A DNA stretch of 64,000 nucleotides from Pseudo-nitzschia pungens (GCA_037355855.1 CM074760.1:4022501-4086500); one strand, 5' to 3'; counted from the first letter of the stretch, positions 40,791 to 53,894 are shown. Notes: generated by a model not told the origin, from the letters alone. Numbers and translations: made by a program.

Positions 40791-41878
40791 CCTATCCCCT
40801 GGCATTTCTGCACCCACGTGGCATTTCTATTGCTGCTTCTGCACTCAACTGGTGATTCTATTGCCCCGGCTTTTGTCATCATCAGGCTTTTCTGCACCCA
40901 AGTGGCGGTTCTGTTGTTGCTTCTGCATTCACCTGGTGCTTCTCCTGCCCCGGCCTTTGTCATCACCTGGCACTTTTCCATCCAAGCGACGTGTCTGCTG
41001 TTGCCCCAGCACCCAACAGGTTGCTTTTCAGTTGTTGCTTTGCACTCAACCGGTGCTTCTTCTGCCCCTGCCTTTGTCATCACCTGGCACTTTTACATCC
41101 AAGAGGCGTGTCTGCTGTTGCCCCAGCACCCAACAGGTTGCTTTTCAGCTGTTGATTTGCCCTCAACCGGTGCCTTTCCCCCGGCCTTTGCCCTCAACCG
41201 GTGCTTCTCCTGCCCCGGCCTTTGTCATCACCTGGCACTTTTACATCCAAGCGGCGTGTCTACTGTTCTGTTGATTTGCCCTCACCTAGTGCCTCTCATA
41301 CCCCGGCCTTTGCTCTCAACCGGTGCTTCTCCTGCCCCGGCCTTTGTCATCACCTGCCACTTTTACATCCAAGCGGCGTGTCTGCTGTTGGTCCAGCACC
41401 CAACAGCTTGCTTTTCAGCTGTTGTTTGCCCTCAACCGGTGCTTCTCCTGCCCCGGCCATTGTCAGCATCTGGCACTTCTCCACTCAAGCGCGGCGTTTC
41501 AGTTGGTGCCCCTGCACTCCACTAGAGGTTTTCTGCTGTTGTTTGCCCTCAACCGGTGCTTCTCCTGCCCCGGCCTTTGCTCTCAACCAGTGCTTCTCCT
41601 GCCCCGGCCTTTGTCATTACCTGGCACTTTTCCATCCAAGCGGCGTGTCTGCTGTAGCCCCAGCACCCAACAGGTTGCTTTTCAGCTGTGGCTTTGCCCT
41701 CGACCGGTGCTTCTCCTGCCCCGGCCTTTGTCATCACCTGGCACTTTTCCATCCAAGCGGTGTGTCTGCTGTTGCTCCAGCACCCAACAGGTTGCTTTTC
41801 AGCTGTTGATTTGCCCTCAACCGGTGCCTCTCCTTCCCCGGCTTTTGCCCTCAACCGGTGCTTCTCCTGCCCCGGCCT

Positions 41879-42186
41879 TGTTACACTCTAAGGTAGAAAT
41901 ACGCGATAGGAGTATTTTAAAGAGGTATGATTAAATAAATTGTGTTACAAAGAGAGAATGGTTGAATACTTTACGAGATGGGAATGATTTCTTGAGTATG
42001 GAATGAATGATCGAGTATTGTTCGTCGAGTCATTTGAATCTTTGTTTGAATTGTATGTGTATTCTTGTATGTTGGATATTCAGTATATGTACATGAATAT
42101 TATATATATGCTTGTATATTGGAGCACATGCGGGATTCAATAATCATTTAGAGCCTCTTGTAGGGTACCTACGTCAGCATGTAACA
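41879..42186 (-). repeat. 3' LTR of gag-only copy A
   Basis: 308 bp, TGTTACACTC...CATGTAACA. It differs from 44642-44949 at about two C/T positions. Confidence 0.9.
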
Positions 42187-43300
42187 TAGTTCCCTAATGA
42201 TTAGGTGAAGTTTGCATGTGGTTCGATAGTATAGGTTCGGAGTTGAGTAGTATCGATGGAAAGAGATATGCTTGTTCGGAGAACCGGTTGAAGATGATAT
42301 ACGCCATTTGAAATATTTCGAAGATATATGGTAATGTAGATTGAAATGGGATTGAAGAAGGTTCTTTGTGATACTGAAGAAATCGAAGATTTTGTTTCTT
42401 GTTCTCTTATTTGTTTCTTGTTCTTGAGAAGGGTCATAATGACATGCTAAAAATAGCAAAAAGAGTCGAAGAAAATTCTTTTCCTCCCCCAACTGTGATG
42501 TACCTCCCCGGGTAGTGGAGCTGATTTGCAATTTCGAGCGATTGAAATTGATTGCTCTTAGGCATAAAAACACCTCCTGGAATAGGAGTTAGGTAGGTGA
42601 AAAGCCAAGCGTTGGATATGTATTGTTGTTGTTGGGCCGCTGCGAGTCAATATTAATGCAGAGAGGGGACGCATTGTTAGTATGGAATTACATTCTTAAT
42701 GCGCTTGCGATTTGCCATATACTTTGTCCGGTCTTTTGTTTGGGGTGTTATTTGCAGCAGTATACTGGAGTTTCGAATTCTGTAACTCCAGAGCACCTCT
42801 GTGGGTTTTGAATGTGGATTTCGTGGGATTGCTCTATTATTTGTGGAGCTCCCTGTAGACTATTTGTTTGTCCGGAACAAGGTTGGCCTTGTTATTGCTG
42901 CTGTACCCTTTATTTTGTTTGCGTCTGTACCCTTATCGATATCGATATATGATTCGATTCGATTGTTTGATTCGTTTGGCATAAGCGTCTGTACCCTTGC
43001 AATTAGTTCGCGTCCGAACCTTTTGCTGTTATGTGTATTTGCCATTTTTTTTTAATCTTTTATTTGATTGTATTTTATTTGGTTGATTGTCGTTGCCGTC
43101 ACTGTGGATCGGACTGAGCGCTTTGTAGTTCGAACATATTGTTTGCAATAGGGCTCATCTCTGTAGGTTCTTTCCTCTCTTTTGGGGAGTTCCCTCCATG
43201 CGTCTTCCCAGTCAGCAGGGCTGAGCTGGCATCCAGGTCCAGGGGAGCTGGAGGCACGGTGCTGGATGCTGTGATCCTTATATTTTCTTTGTTCGAGTGG

Positions 43301-44413
43301 CTATGGTTGCCAAGTGAGGCTGCCGTCGTACTGGCGTTCAACGCAGCCTCCGTGTTCCATGCAATAGGATTCTATTGCTTGCCTGATATGGGCTTGGAAG
43401 GTTTCATTGGTAGTGGTGGAAGCAGCAGTGCTGCCATTTTTGTTGCTAGGAGCCGTAGCAGTGCTGTTGTTGCTGCTATTGCTCTTATTGCTTTTGGAAT
43501 ATCTGTTCTTTGGACATTCGGACCAATCGTGGTTGTGTCCTGGAATCCTGCAGGGATTGTTATATTTTCTTTTGCCACCGGATGGCTCCTGCTCTGTCTC
43601 TTCTTCTTCGGATTCAGCGTCACTGTCACCGTCGCTGTCGGAATTAGAACTGTGGCTGTCGGCGTCCGAGTCAGAGCTGTTACTGTCGATGTTTTCAGCG
43701 TCCGAATCAGCGTCTGAGTGCGCGTCTGAGTCAGCGTCCGACGCTTTTTGTTTTCTTTGGCGCTCTAAACAGCTCATATGGTCCACGATGAATTGGATAG
43801 AGGTATCTTCTTGTATTCCTTGGTGGATTAGACCATAACTGTTGATCCATTTGCTTGGGAAGCTATGCAGCAGGATGGTCTTTGCTTCTATTGGTGATAG
43901 GTCAGTTCCATGTCCTTGGAGTCTTTTAGTGTATTTAAAGAGCTGTTCCATTCGGTCTGCATGGTCTTTGCAAGAGACGTTGCTTGGTTTCTTCAGCGTT
44001 CGAAGGTATGTGTGCATGATATCTTTGGCGTCTGTCGCATTGCAGAATTGCTTGATAAAGTCAATGATTGCTTGTTTGTACCCTTCAATCTGCTGTTCAT
44101 CGTATTGGATTTCGTCTGGATCCAGAGGATCCTGCAGCATTTCGTTCCACTTGGATTGAGTGTCTGTATTTAGGCATCTGCTGAAGTGGGTGATGTAGTT
44201 AGTGGTTGGTAGTCTTAGGAGCTTTGCGGCGTTCCTGAAGGCTTCTTCAACAAATAGGAATTCTTCTAGACCTCCCTTGTCGGTGAACAGAGGGATCTTC
44301 ATGCTGTCGGTGTTCCCATTGGCATGTGTAATGGAGAGCTTGGTGAGCTTTGGCTTGCTCCTCTTGAATGAAGGAGTATAATTAATCGGAGGATCTCTGT
44401 AAAGTCCTGCCAT
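43301..44413 (-). CDS. gag: Copia-type Gag, copy A
   Basis: 370 aa starting MAGLYRDPPI. It has a capsid-like helical region with KDIMHTYLRTLKKPSNVSCKDHADRM and ILLHSFPSKWI (typical Copia Gag wording), a long Ser/Asp-rich acidic stretch, and a knuckle-like CRIPGHNHDWSECPKNRYSK, followed by an Asn/Ser linker and a short conserved tail (ETFQAHIRQAIESYCMEHGG). It would form particles that package the element RNA. The ORF is intact, and the same architecture is conserved in copy B. About 1.1 kb downstream on minus (42187-43300) is non-coding. Confidence 0.88.
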   Translation of the reverse strand: MAGLYRDPPINYTPSFKRSKPKLTKLSITHANGNTDSMKIPLFTDKGGLEEFLFVEEAFRNAAKLLRLPTTNYITHFSRCLNTDTQSKWNEMLQDPLDPDEIQYDEQQIEGYKQAIIDFIKQFCNATDAKDIMHTYLRTLKKPSNVSCKDHADRMEQLFKYTKRLQGHGTDLSPIEAKTILLHSFPSKWINSYGLIHQGIQEDTSIQFIVDHMSCLERQRKQKASDADSDAHSDADSDAENIDSNSSDSDADSHSSNSDSDGDSDAESEEEETEQEPSGGKRKYNNPCRIPGHNHDWSECPKNRYSKSNKSNSSNNSTATAPSNKNGSTAASTTTNETFQAHIRQAIESYCMEHGGCVERQYDGSLTWQP

Positions 44414-44641
44414 GGTTGATTCGGATGGTTCGATCGATTCGGTGTTCGATCGATTCGTATCGGCGTTTCGTTCGATCGTTTCTTTAGATCGATTCTCGTT
44501 TCGAAGTTCTTGCTTGATCGGTTTGTAGGATTTTGCTTGTCAGGGTATCGATGTATCCCTGTTGTTTAGGATAAAGGATGTTTTGAATTCAGTACTGAGT
44601 TCCTGTCTGTCTTCTACTTAAAAGATAAACAGTAATTACTG

Positions 44642-44949
44642 TGTTACACTCTAAGGTAGAAATACGCGATAGGAGTATTTTAAAGAGGTATGATTAAATA
44701 AATTGTGTTACAAAGAGAGAATGGTTGAATACTTTACGAGATGGGAATGATTTCTTGAGTATGGAATGAATGATCGAGTATTGTTCGTCGAGTCATTTGA
44801 ATCTTTGTTTGAATTGTATGTGTATTCTTGTACGTTGGATATTCAGTATATGTACATGAATATTATATATATGCTTGTATATTGGAGCACATGCGGGATT
44901 CAATAATCATTTAGAGCCTCTCGTAGGGTACCTACGTCAGCATGTAACA
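44642..44949 (-). repeat. 5' LTR of gag-only copy A
   Basis: 308 bp; on minus it is followed directly by the palindrome CAGTAATTACTG, in the place of a primer-binding site. Confidence 0.9.
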
Positions 44950-46458
44950 GGCCTTTGTCATCACCTGGTACTTTTACATCCAAGCGGCGTGTCTGCTGTT
45001 TTGTTGATTTGCCCTCACCCGGTGCCTCTCATACCCCGGCCTTTGCTCTCAACCGGTGCTTCTCCTGCCCCGGCATCTGTCATCACCTGGCACTTCTACA
45101 TCCAAGCGGCGTGTTTGTTGTTGCTCCTGCACCCAGCATTTCTGCACCCAAGTGGCGTTTCTGTTGTTGCTTCTGCACTCCACTGGAGGTTTTCTACTGT
45201 TGAATTGCCCTCAACCGGTGCTTCTCCTGCCCCGGCATCTGTCATCACCTGGCACTTCTACATCCAAGCGGCGTGTCTGCTGTTGCTCCTGCACCCAGTT
45301 GGTTGCTTTTCTGCTGTTGCTTTTCAACATCCCAGTGGCGCTTCTGTGGTTTCTTCTGCACCCAACTGGTGATTCTACTGCCCCGGCCTTTGCTATCACC
45401 TGGCACCTCTCTATCCAAAGCGGCATTTCTGTTGTTGCTTCTGCACTCCACTGGAGGTTTTCAGCTATTGATCTGCCCTCAACCAGTGCTTCTCCTGCCC
45501 CGGCATCTGTCATCACCTGGCACTTCTCCATCCAAGCAGCGTGTCTGTTGTTGCTCCTGCACCCAGCATTTCTGCACACAAGTGGCGTTTCTGTTGTTGC
45601 TTCTGCACTCCACTCGAGGTTTTCCGCTATTGATCTGCCCTCAACCGGTGCTTCTCCTGCCCCGGCATCTGTCATCACCTGGCACTTTTCCATCCAAGCG
45701 GCGTGTCTGCTGTTGCCCCAGCACCCACCAGGTTGCTTTTCAGTTGTTGCTTTGCCCTCAACTGGTGCTTCTCCTGCCCAGGCCTTTGTCATCACCTGGC
45801 ACTTTTCCATCCAAGCGGCGTGTCTGCTGTTGCCCCAGCACCCAACAGGTTGCTTTTCAGTTGTTGCTTTGCACTCAACCGGTGCTTCTTCTGCCCCTGC
45901 CTTTGTCATCACCTGGCACTTTTACATCCAAGAGGCGTGTCTGCTGTTGCCCCAGCACCCAACAGGTTGCTTTTCAGCTGTTGCTTTGCCCTCAACCGGT
46001 GCTTCTCCTGCCCTGGCCTTTGTCATCACCTGGCACTTCTCCATTCAAGCGCGGCGTTTCCGTTGGTGATCCTGCACTCTACTAGAGGTTTTCTGTTGTT
46101 GTTTGCCCTCAACTGGTGCTTCTCCTGCCCTGGCCATTGTCATCCCCTGACACTTCTCCATCCATGCACTTCACTTGAAGTTTTCTGCTGTTGACTTGCC
46201 CTCCACTGGTGCTTCTTCTGCCCAGGCCTTTGTCATCACCTGGCACTTCTACCTCCAAGCGGCGTGTCTGTTGTTGCTCCTGCACCCAGTTGGTTGCGTT
46301 TCTGCTGCAGCTTTTCAACATCCCAGTGGCGTTTCTGTGGTTGCTTCTGCCCTCAACTGGTGTTATCACCTGGCATCTTTAGATCCAGAGCGGCGTTTCT
46401 GTTGTTCCTTCTGCCCTCAGCTGGTGTCTCTGCAATCAGCTGCTCCCCTTCTGGTACA

Positions 46459-49400
46459 ATGCCTCCCCCTCCTAATAAGGGGTGGCCCACCTCCCAAGCT
46501 GCTTCCCGGAAGAAAAGATCTTCCACGCCTTCTTCTTCTGCTAGGTCTGCCTCTGGTTCTTGGTCTAGCAAGCGCCCCTTTGTGCAACAGACCCCTCCAA
46601 GACATTCTAGTGACAACTCTGCTCTTGCCACTCCTTCTCCTGCTCTTGCTACCAGATCATCCTCTTCATCAGCCTCTTCATCCTCTATGCATGGGTCTTC
46701 TGTTGATGATATGTCTTCCTCTTCTTCTGTGTCCTCATCTGCAAGTGTGCTTTCTGATGTTGATATGCTTGGCACTGAATCTGCTCCAGGGGATTCCTTG
46801 CCGCCTTCTTCTCTGTCAGCAGCTTCTCAGTTAGGCTCCCAGAAGTCAGGCTCTCAGCCGTCAGGTACTCTGTCAGGCTCTCAGTCGTCAGGTACTCTGC
46901 TGTCAGACCCCAAGCTGACAGGCTCCCAGTCCTCAGGCTCCCAGTCCTCAGGCTCCCAGTCCTCAGGCTCCCAGCAGCCAGGCTCCGAGCCGTCAGGATC
47001 CCAGCAACCAGGCTCCCAGCAGCCAGGATCCCAGCAACCAGGCTCCCAGCTGCCAGGCCAACAGACGTCCAGACACACACCAGTGGGTTCTGTGACCTCA
47101 GGCAAGGTCCCTGCTTCATCTATCCTCAAGCAATCTACTCTTGCCTTTTCCTCTGCCCAGAAGTCTGATCCCTCTCAGCAGAAAGCACGCCAATCCCAAC
47201 GCAAGGAGGCTCTGGCTGCTGCAAACAGGGCTCATTCTGCTTCCTTCTTCTGGTGTTTTTATGGTAAGGGTCCCTGTTCTGGCAAGTCTCCCATACCTTC
47301 TGCAATTCAGGCCTTTCGCAAATCTCCAACAGGTAACCGGTTATGGGCTGGGTGTCCAAGCCCTACACATTTCTTCAGCAAGAAGGAGGGTAAAGACAAG
47401 AAATCCATCCATGATGTTTGCCAGACTGCCATCCCTCCTGTTTATGCTGAGGCTTTTCCGGACACTCCTGATTGGTGCAATGCCTCTGTAGATTCCTTGG
47501 CTTCTCTTGCCTCTGCTTGCTTTCAAGGCTCTGCCCCAGCCTGGACCAAGCAACCATCTGGCCAGGCTCTGAAGAAATGTCTTATTGGTTTGGTCAAGAT
47601 GTCTCCTGAGTGTTTTGATGACCTGTATTGTGAGGGCAACCTTCTGCCTAGCACTGAAGGCAAAGTATGGTTGGCAGCCAACCAGGTGCTTGGCTCTCAC
47701 TGGCATTTCAAGAAGAGACCTCCTACACCTGCGCCACCTGTGGCTGATGATGCTTCCACTTCCAAATCTTCCACTTCCAAATCAGTGTCCTTTCTTCCTG
47801 GTGGTGGTGATGCTACTGTCTTGTCCTCTTCTGCTGGGCATTTCCTCCAACGCCGAGGGGTTTGCTCAAGTGATTCCCGTGCTCCAGTGGATGTAACTGC
47901 TGGCACCAAGTGTTCCCATAGTTCTTTTGTCACTCTGTCCCTTCCAAGGTTGATGTCACAACGCCCTGGGGAACTGTATGATGAACTGCTCAAGTCTCTT
48001 AAGGAAGCTTTGGATCTCCTTTGGACTGTTGACAAGCGCCTGGTGTTGTATGTCTTTCCCTCACGAGCACGGCTCAACCCCAAGGCCAAGCCTGTTACCA
48101 AGCTTTGGACTACCCTTCCTGACAGGAAAACCTTGGAATTGTATGTTGCTCAGCTCTGGCTTCGCAGCAGAACTGCGCCTCACTTAAGGTTCTTTGTGGG
48201 ACAGAGTGTTTCCCTGGAGACTCTCTTTTCTGTCCAGTTGCTCCAGAGGCTCAGAGACCGTGACATGGACCTGAAGTTTGACCACATACAGGCCCCAGTT
48301 ATTGTCACCTGTGGCTTTCTCCTTGGATCTTACATGCAGAGTTTTGATCTTGACCACTACAACGAATTGCTTCAGACTCATCCCAGGTTTCAGGCATGTC
48401 CTATTGCTGTTATCAGGAAGAATATCAGCCTTGACAACTCCAGAACTCCTGATCCCCATCCGGTTCTGGCTGCTCATGTTTTATGTGATGCTACAAAGCG
48501 CGCCCAAACTGTTAAGCTCCTCAAAGCCCAGTTCAACCGTTGCAAACCTTCAGACATTGCCTCTTTACCTGATGGTAAATTCTACAAGTTTATTGAGACA
48601 GCTACCAATCCTTCTGACAGACCTCTTCCCCTTCCAAGCTCAAGACTGTTCGCCAAGCTAAGCACCGCCAAGCCAAATTTATTGAGAGCCATGAAACTGC
48701 TCCTGTTCTGGGGGTAGTTGATCTTGATCTTCCTGTTGACTTGGGCCAAGGGCTGGGTTTGAAGACACTGCGCAGTGTGCTTCTGGGCATCAGAACCCGT
48801 GACAATTGGTCATGGCCTCTTTTTCTTTCTGTTGATACCAGTTCATACCGAGGCGAGATCCTTGCTTTGTACAATATCACTACCAAGGCTGAAGCAATGG
48901 CCATGTTGTCTTTCCTGCCTATTTTTCTGGAAGCTCAGTATGGTTCTTGTGTTAGACAATGGTTCTCTTCTGAGTGCTTGACTGAAATGGAAGCTTACCA
49001 TTGGGATGCTGCTGTCAATTGTGTTGTGGAAACTGAACCTGCTGCAGATCCAATGCAGGATGACTCTCTTCCCTTTTTTGGTGATGGGGATGCAAGAGAT
49101 TGGGAACTTGTTGATGATGACTTGTCAGTTGACCTTGCCCCAGACCTCACTTTTGATCTGGATTTGCACTTTAACCTCCAAGCCCGTGCTGACAGTGGTG
49201 GTGGTGGCTTTGATGACTCCCAATCCATGGATACTTTGGCTACAGGCACTTCCAATCTCACTGCTGTCCAGGCTTCACCGCCTGTAAGTGCTGCTCCTCC
49301 TGGAGGTGATTCTCCCAATGCTGCCAAGGCTGATGCCTCCCCTGGTGTCTCTCCTGATGTCCCCCCTGAAGTTCCTGTTCCTCCCAATAATGCCATGGTT

Positions 49401-49643
49401 GGTGACCTCCCTGTGGCCTCTCCTGATGCCTCAACTGGCGTTCATGCTGCCCTGCCTTCTGGTTTGCATGGTGGTGAGGAAGATGCAGCCTCTGCTTTGA
49501 GGCTTGGAGTTGCTGCTATTGCATTCTCCTCCAGCCATGATGCTAGTGTCAGTGATTTGAGCCATGCCAATGTCTCCACCAAATCAGCTCCGGCAACTCT
49601 TTCTTCTGTGCGACAGACTCGGTTTCCTTCTGATCATGGTTAG
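46459..49643 (+). pseudogene. LINE ORF1, frameshifted near 48.62-48.72 kb
   Basis: The ATG at 46459 opens a frame to a stop at 48717 (752 aa). Coding continues in another frame (KLKTVRQAKHRQAKFIESHE, then VDLDLPVDLGQGL) to 49643, so one indel between about 48618 and 48717 breaks a ~1060-aa protein; a programmed shift is less likely. The N-terminus is Ser-rich with a GSQ(S/P)SG tandem region (about 125-195), then a WCFYGKGPCSGKSP...CPSPTHFF cysteine-containing segment (~265-310), a folded-looking central part and an acidic C-terminus. No RRM or CCHC is recognised. ORF1 proteins of LINEs generally coat element RNA. The stop overlaps the ORF2 start (ATGGTTAG). Confidence 0.75.
46820..47065 (+). 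repeat. 12/15-bp tandem repeats inside ORF1 encoding GSQxSG/GSQxPG
   Basis: About 15 units of CAGGCTCCCAG-type sequence, in frame with ORF1. They encode a Gly/Ser/Gln/Pro linker. Confidence 0.85.
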
Positions 49644-52600
49644 CTCTTCTGGTATGAGGTTTGATGGGTTGCCTTCCAATCCAAATCCCATCAATGCTTC
49701 TACTGTTTCTCCCTTTTCCCCCTCCGCCTCTTCCCCTGTCTCTCATTTTGTCCAATTAACTCTTCATGGAGACTCTCTTGCTGCTAAGGATTCTGACAGT
49801 TTTGGTCATTCCTTTCCTCAAGCTCCATCCTCTAATTCCACCATTATCACCTTCCAAAACATTGGACCCCAACGTAGAGCTGCCTTTATGTCCAGGTCCA
49901 AGCACAACTCCCGTCAATTTGTCAAGAGCAATGCAAGTGTGGCGCTTTTTGCTGAACATTGTTTGAATGAATCCAAGCTCCTGCCCTGTGATCTTTTCAA
50001 TCGGCGCATGAAGAATGTCTGTCCCTCAAGTTTTTCCTATCTTGCCAACAACAAGCATGAAGCTTCTGACTGTTCATGGCTTCAGCCTGGTGGCACAGGT
50101 TTTTCCATTGATCAACTTTTCAGTTCCCACAAGATTGCCCATGGGGCTGATCCTTCTGGTCTTGGAAGATGGTCCTTTGTCAAGTTTCAAGGCAGGGATG
50201 GCTACACTGTCACTATGTTTTCTGCTTACTGCCCTGTTGAAAATGATAGGGATCTTGGTTCAGTCTGGAATCAACAGTGCCGCTACTTTCAAGCAGCTGA
50301 AAATCTTTTCAGTCCCAATCCATGCATTCTTTTTCACAGGGATTTAACTGCTGCCCTTCAGGTCTGCCTGGGTGCAGGTGACCAGGTCATTGTTGGGATT
50401 GACCAGAATGCTGATGTCAGGACTGATGGCTTGTCTTTTGAGCTCCAGGCTCTGGGTTTCAGAGAGGCCATTCTTACCCTTCATAGTAAGTCTTCTCCTC
50501 CTGCCACTCACAACAGAAACACTACCAGAACACCAATTGATGCCATTTGGGTCTCTGAGAATGTTGATGTTCTCAGGGCTGGGTATTGCCCCTTTGGTGG
50601 TGCCCATGGTATGGAATCTGACCACAGACTGCTTTGGATTGAAGTCTGTAATTGCAGCCTCATGGGCAAACATCTGCCACCTCCTGTGAGCTTCTCTCAT
50701 TCCAAACTCCAGTCCTCTCACCCTCATCTGTGTCATCGGTATTTCAAGCGTGTGAGGCACAGCTTTCTCAAGGCTGGAGTGTTTTCTCTCCAAGCTAAGC
50801 TGGAGCACCTACTGGCTCAGTTTCAGTCTGGGGATATTTCTGTGCGCGCTGATCTCATCACCACATATGAAGTACTCCATGAAACCTCCACCTCTCTCAG
50901 GCTCTCTGTTGAACAAAACCTCTGCCACACTAGAGCTGGTCTGGTTCCATGGTCCCCGAAGCTGCAAGTCTATCGTGATACAATTGACTATTGGAGGCGT
51001 GTTGTTAAGCTGAGACAGGGTGTGTCTACCAGTCATACTGTTTTGAAAAGGCTGGCATGCAAGCTTTCTCTTTACAAAGGGGGACACAGTGATCTTTCCA
51101 GTGCTATCCTCCATCTGAAACAAGCTTACAGGCAATACCGGGCAGTGAAGAAATTGGCCCCCTCATGGAGAGACTCCTTCAATCAAGGCCTGGTGGATGC
51201 ACTTCTTGCTGAAGGCAAGCCTCACAACCAGAATGCTTCCCAGATTCGTGCCAGGATGCGCAGGGAACGGCTTCAAAGAGAGCTTGGCCTCGCTGCTCGG
51301 TCTATTCGGGGACGTGTCAACAAGTCAGCAGTCTTGCGAGCTATTGCAGTTGGCCATGATGGTGTTGAACAGGTCTTGGAGTCTCAGTCTACTATGGTAC
51401 CGGCTATGGCTGAATCCAATGTCCGGCGTCAACAGCAGTGTCTTGGCACTCCTTCCATGCATCCCTCCTTCATTCAAGATTTCAGATATCTAGGCACTGC
51501 CCATGCTGCTACTCATGTTCTTGTTGGCACATATAATCCTCCTCCTGCCACTGACAAATACCTTTCTGAATTTCTTTCCTGTCTCAAAGTCCCTGACTCT
51601 ATCCTGAGTTTGCCCCCCTTTGACTATTCAGTGTGTCCAGCTGACAATGCTGCTGCCTGGAAACGCCAGAGGGAACGCACAGCAAGTGAACCTTCTTGTT
51701 TGAGTTTTGCCCACCACAAGGCTTTTGCCCTTGATCCCCAGCTGAACAAGTTTGACACTCTCCTGAGATCCGTCCCGTTGATTGTTGGCTTCTCTCCTTC
51801 TGCTTGGCAGGTCATCACTGATGTTGAGATCTTCAAGAAACCTGGTGAATATAGAGTGGATAAGATGAGGCTTATTCAGTTGATGTCTCCTGAGTTCCAA
51901 ATCAACAACAAGATGATTGGCAGACGCATTCTTGCCCATGCTGAACGTGCCAATGCAGTGGCTGTTGATCAACATGGAAGCAGGAAACACCACAAGGCCA
52001 TCAACACCTGCCTGAACAAGAAGCTCATATGTGATGTGTTGCGGCAGAAGCGTCGCTCTGGTGCTGTTGCTATGAATGATGCCAAGGGCTGTTATGATAG
52101 GATATCTCATCCGATTGCAGGCCTCACTCTCCAGAGCTTTGGGGTTCCTGCACATGTGTGTGAAGTTCTTCTGTCTACTCTGCAGCATGCTAAGCACCAC
52201 ATCAAGACAGGTTTTGGTCGGTCCGGCCCTGTGTATGGTGATGAACCTGTTCCTCTCAGTGGTTGTGGCCAAGGCAACGGTATTGGTCCAACTCTTTGGG
52301 CTTTGGTGTCAACAATTGTCTTCCGAATGATGCAACAGGCTGGGCATGGTGTCCATCTTATCACTTCATTGTCACTGCAACTGGTTTCTCTTGTGGGTTT
52401 TGCCTTTGTGGATGACACAGATTTGTTTTGTGCTGGCTCTGATTCCTCAACATCTGGTGAGGAATTGGCTGTTGATTTTCAGGAAGCTCTTGACAGATGG
52501 GCTGGTGGCATTATTGCCACTGGTGGTGCTATTGAACCTGCCAAATCCTTCTGTTATTTGATTGATTTCAAATGGACTGGATCCGGCTGGGACTATCGCT

Positions 52601-53894
52601 CCATTGCTGACATGCCTGGTGACTTCTCTGTTGCTGACAAGAATGGCAATCGAGCTACCCTGGATCGGTTTGAAGTTGACCATGCTGACAAGACCCTTGG
52701 GGTTTTTATCTCCATGGATGGCAATGAGGAAGCACAGATTGCTCACATGAAGTCCCAGTCTCAGTCTTTTGGGTCTCAACTCAAGGCTTCCAAGTGTGAG
52801 AAGAGGGCTTCCCTCTACACCTTCAAGTATTCTTTCATGAAGTCTGTTGAATACCCCATGCCTGTCACGCAACTTGATGAGGCCACCTGGACTAAGATAA
52901 TTCACCCAGCTCTTGTTCCTGTGCTGAATAAAGCAGGAATGTCCCGGACATTTCCTAGACATGTATTCTATGGTCCTTCCCTCTATCAAGGCTTTGGTTT
53001 CATCCATCCATACCTCCTCCAAGAGTTTAGTCATATTGCCACTCTCTTTCAGGAATCTGTCAGGTCCTCGCAAACTGGTAGGATTCTCAGGCTAACTGCT
53101 GAGGCTCTCCGGCTTGAACTTGGGTTTCCTCTCCATCTTGGTGTCACACCCTATCATCCTTTTGCTTCATACGTCACTCCTTGCTGGTACAAACATGTGT
53201 GGAAGTTTTTCTCTGTTCACCCTGTGAGCTTGGTTGAAGCCTTCCCAGATCTTCCTCTGCTCCGTTCCAATGACTGTTATCTCATGCAAGCCTTTGTCAA
53301 CTCTGGCTTCAGAGGTGCTGACTTGTCCCTCTTGAATCACATTCGAATGTCCCTCAAGGCTATTTCCCTTGCTGATATTTGTACTCCAGACGGGACAAGG
53401 CTTACCCCCATGGCTTTCCAGCTGACATCCTCCAACCACTTGAGAGATCATCTTGACTGGCCTAGATGTCCTCCCCCACCTTGGCCTCCAGCAGCTCAGC
53501 GCGTATGGGTCAAGGCTCTTCAGACCTGTTTTCTTCCCCCTTGTCCACCCCCTGCAGCCAGGGCATTGGCTCCTTCTTTTCACCTTGGGCATTGGCTCTC
53601 TCCCCAGACAGCTTCTCTTTGGCCTTGGTTTTTGTCTTTATCCACCAACAGAATATTCTCCAAAACTTCTACTGGCTGGATTGTGAGCACCTCCCAAGGC
53701 AGGGGCAGATACAGGGTCACTTCTGAAATCATTTCTGACAAACCAGCCTGTGCTGATGTGCTTGTCTGCCCTGTTATTTGCGGCCAAGTTGTACGCGTGG
53801 TTGGGTCCTCAGCCTTTGTTTCCGAACCTCCTGACATGAATCCTATGGAGTACAATCCATATGATTCTCTTCCAGACTCCCCAGTAGATGCCTT
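49636..53894 (+). CDS. LINE ORF2, 5' part: AP endonuclease and reverse transcriptase
   Basis: The ATG at 49636 lies in ATGGTTAG, overlapping the ORF1 stop by 8 nt; the frame is open further upstream but that part reads through ORF1. The AP-type endonuclease has FQNIG, AEHCLN, SAYCP, VGIDQNAD and MESDHRLLW (~residue 327). A coiled, basic linker follows, then RT: motif A NDAKGCYDRI (~812), motif B GCGQGNGIGPTLW (~875) and catalytic FVDD (~923). The frame stops being native at 53894, where a gag-only element is inserted. The enzyme nicks target DNA and primes reverse transcription there. Together with the 3' part the uninterrupted length is exactly 5844 nt, 1947 aa. Confidence 0.92.

Larger units (their letters stand above)
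41879..44949 (-). mobile_element. Gag-only LTR retrotransposon, copy A
   Basis: 3071 bp. LTRs at 41879-42186 and 44642-44949 (308 bp, TGTTAC...GTAACA) differ at about two positions. The 5-bp duplication GGCCT flanks it (41874-41878, 44950-44954). The only ORF is a Copia-type Gag on minus. A G-rich tract (AGGGAACTA on minus) next to the left LTR is the likely polypurine tract, so the right LTR is the 5' LTR. No protease, integrase or RT trace is seen, so it depends on a partner element. Confidence 0.9.
40790..46440 (+). repeat. LINE 5' region, part 2: ~119-bp monomer array, split by a gag-only element
   Basis: About twenty tandem units lie at 40790-41878 and 44950-46440. Each contains CTCAACCGGTGCTTCTCC, CTGCCCCGGCC, TTTGTCATCACCTGGCAC, CCATCCAAGCGGCGTGTCTG and CAGCACCCAACAGGTTGC; core periods are about 119 bp, with shorter variants. 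Apparent ORFs across it (repeated SSPGTF.SKRRVCCC peptides) are repeat artefacts. The position just upstream of ORF1 suggests promoter monomers, by analogy with mouse L1. Confidence 0.8.

Noticed and set aside
40524..46085. Many open frames of 100-337 aa, rich in Cys, Ser and Pro on both strands
   Set aside because: They read the ~119-bp LINE monomers; overlapping frames are open at once and the peptide repeats follow the DNA repeat.
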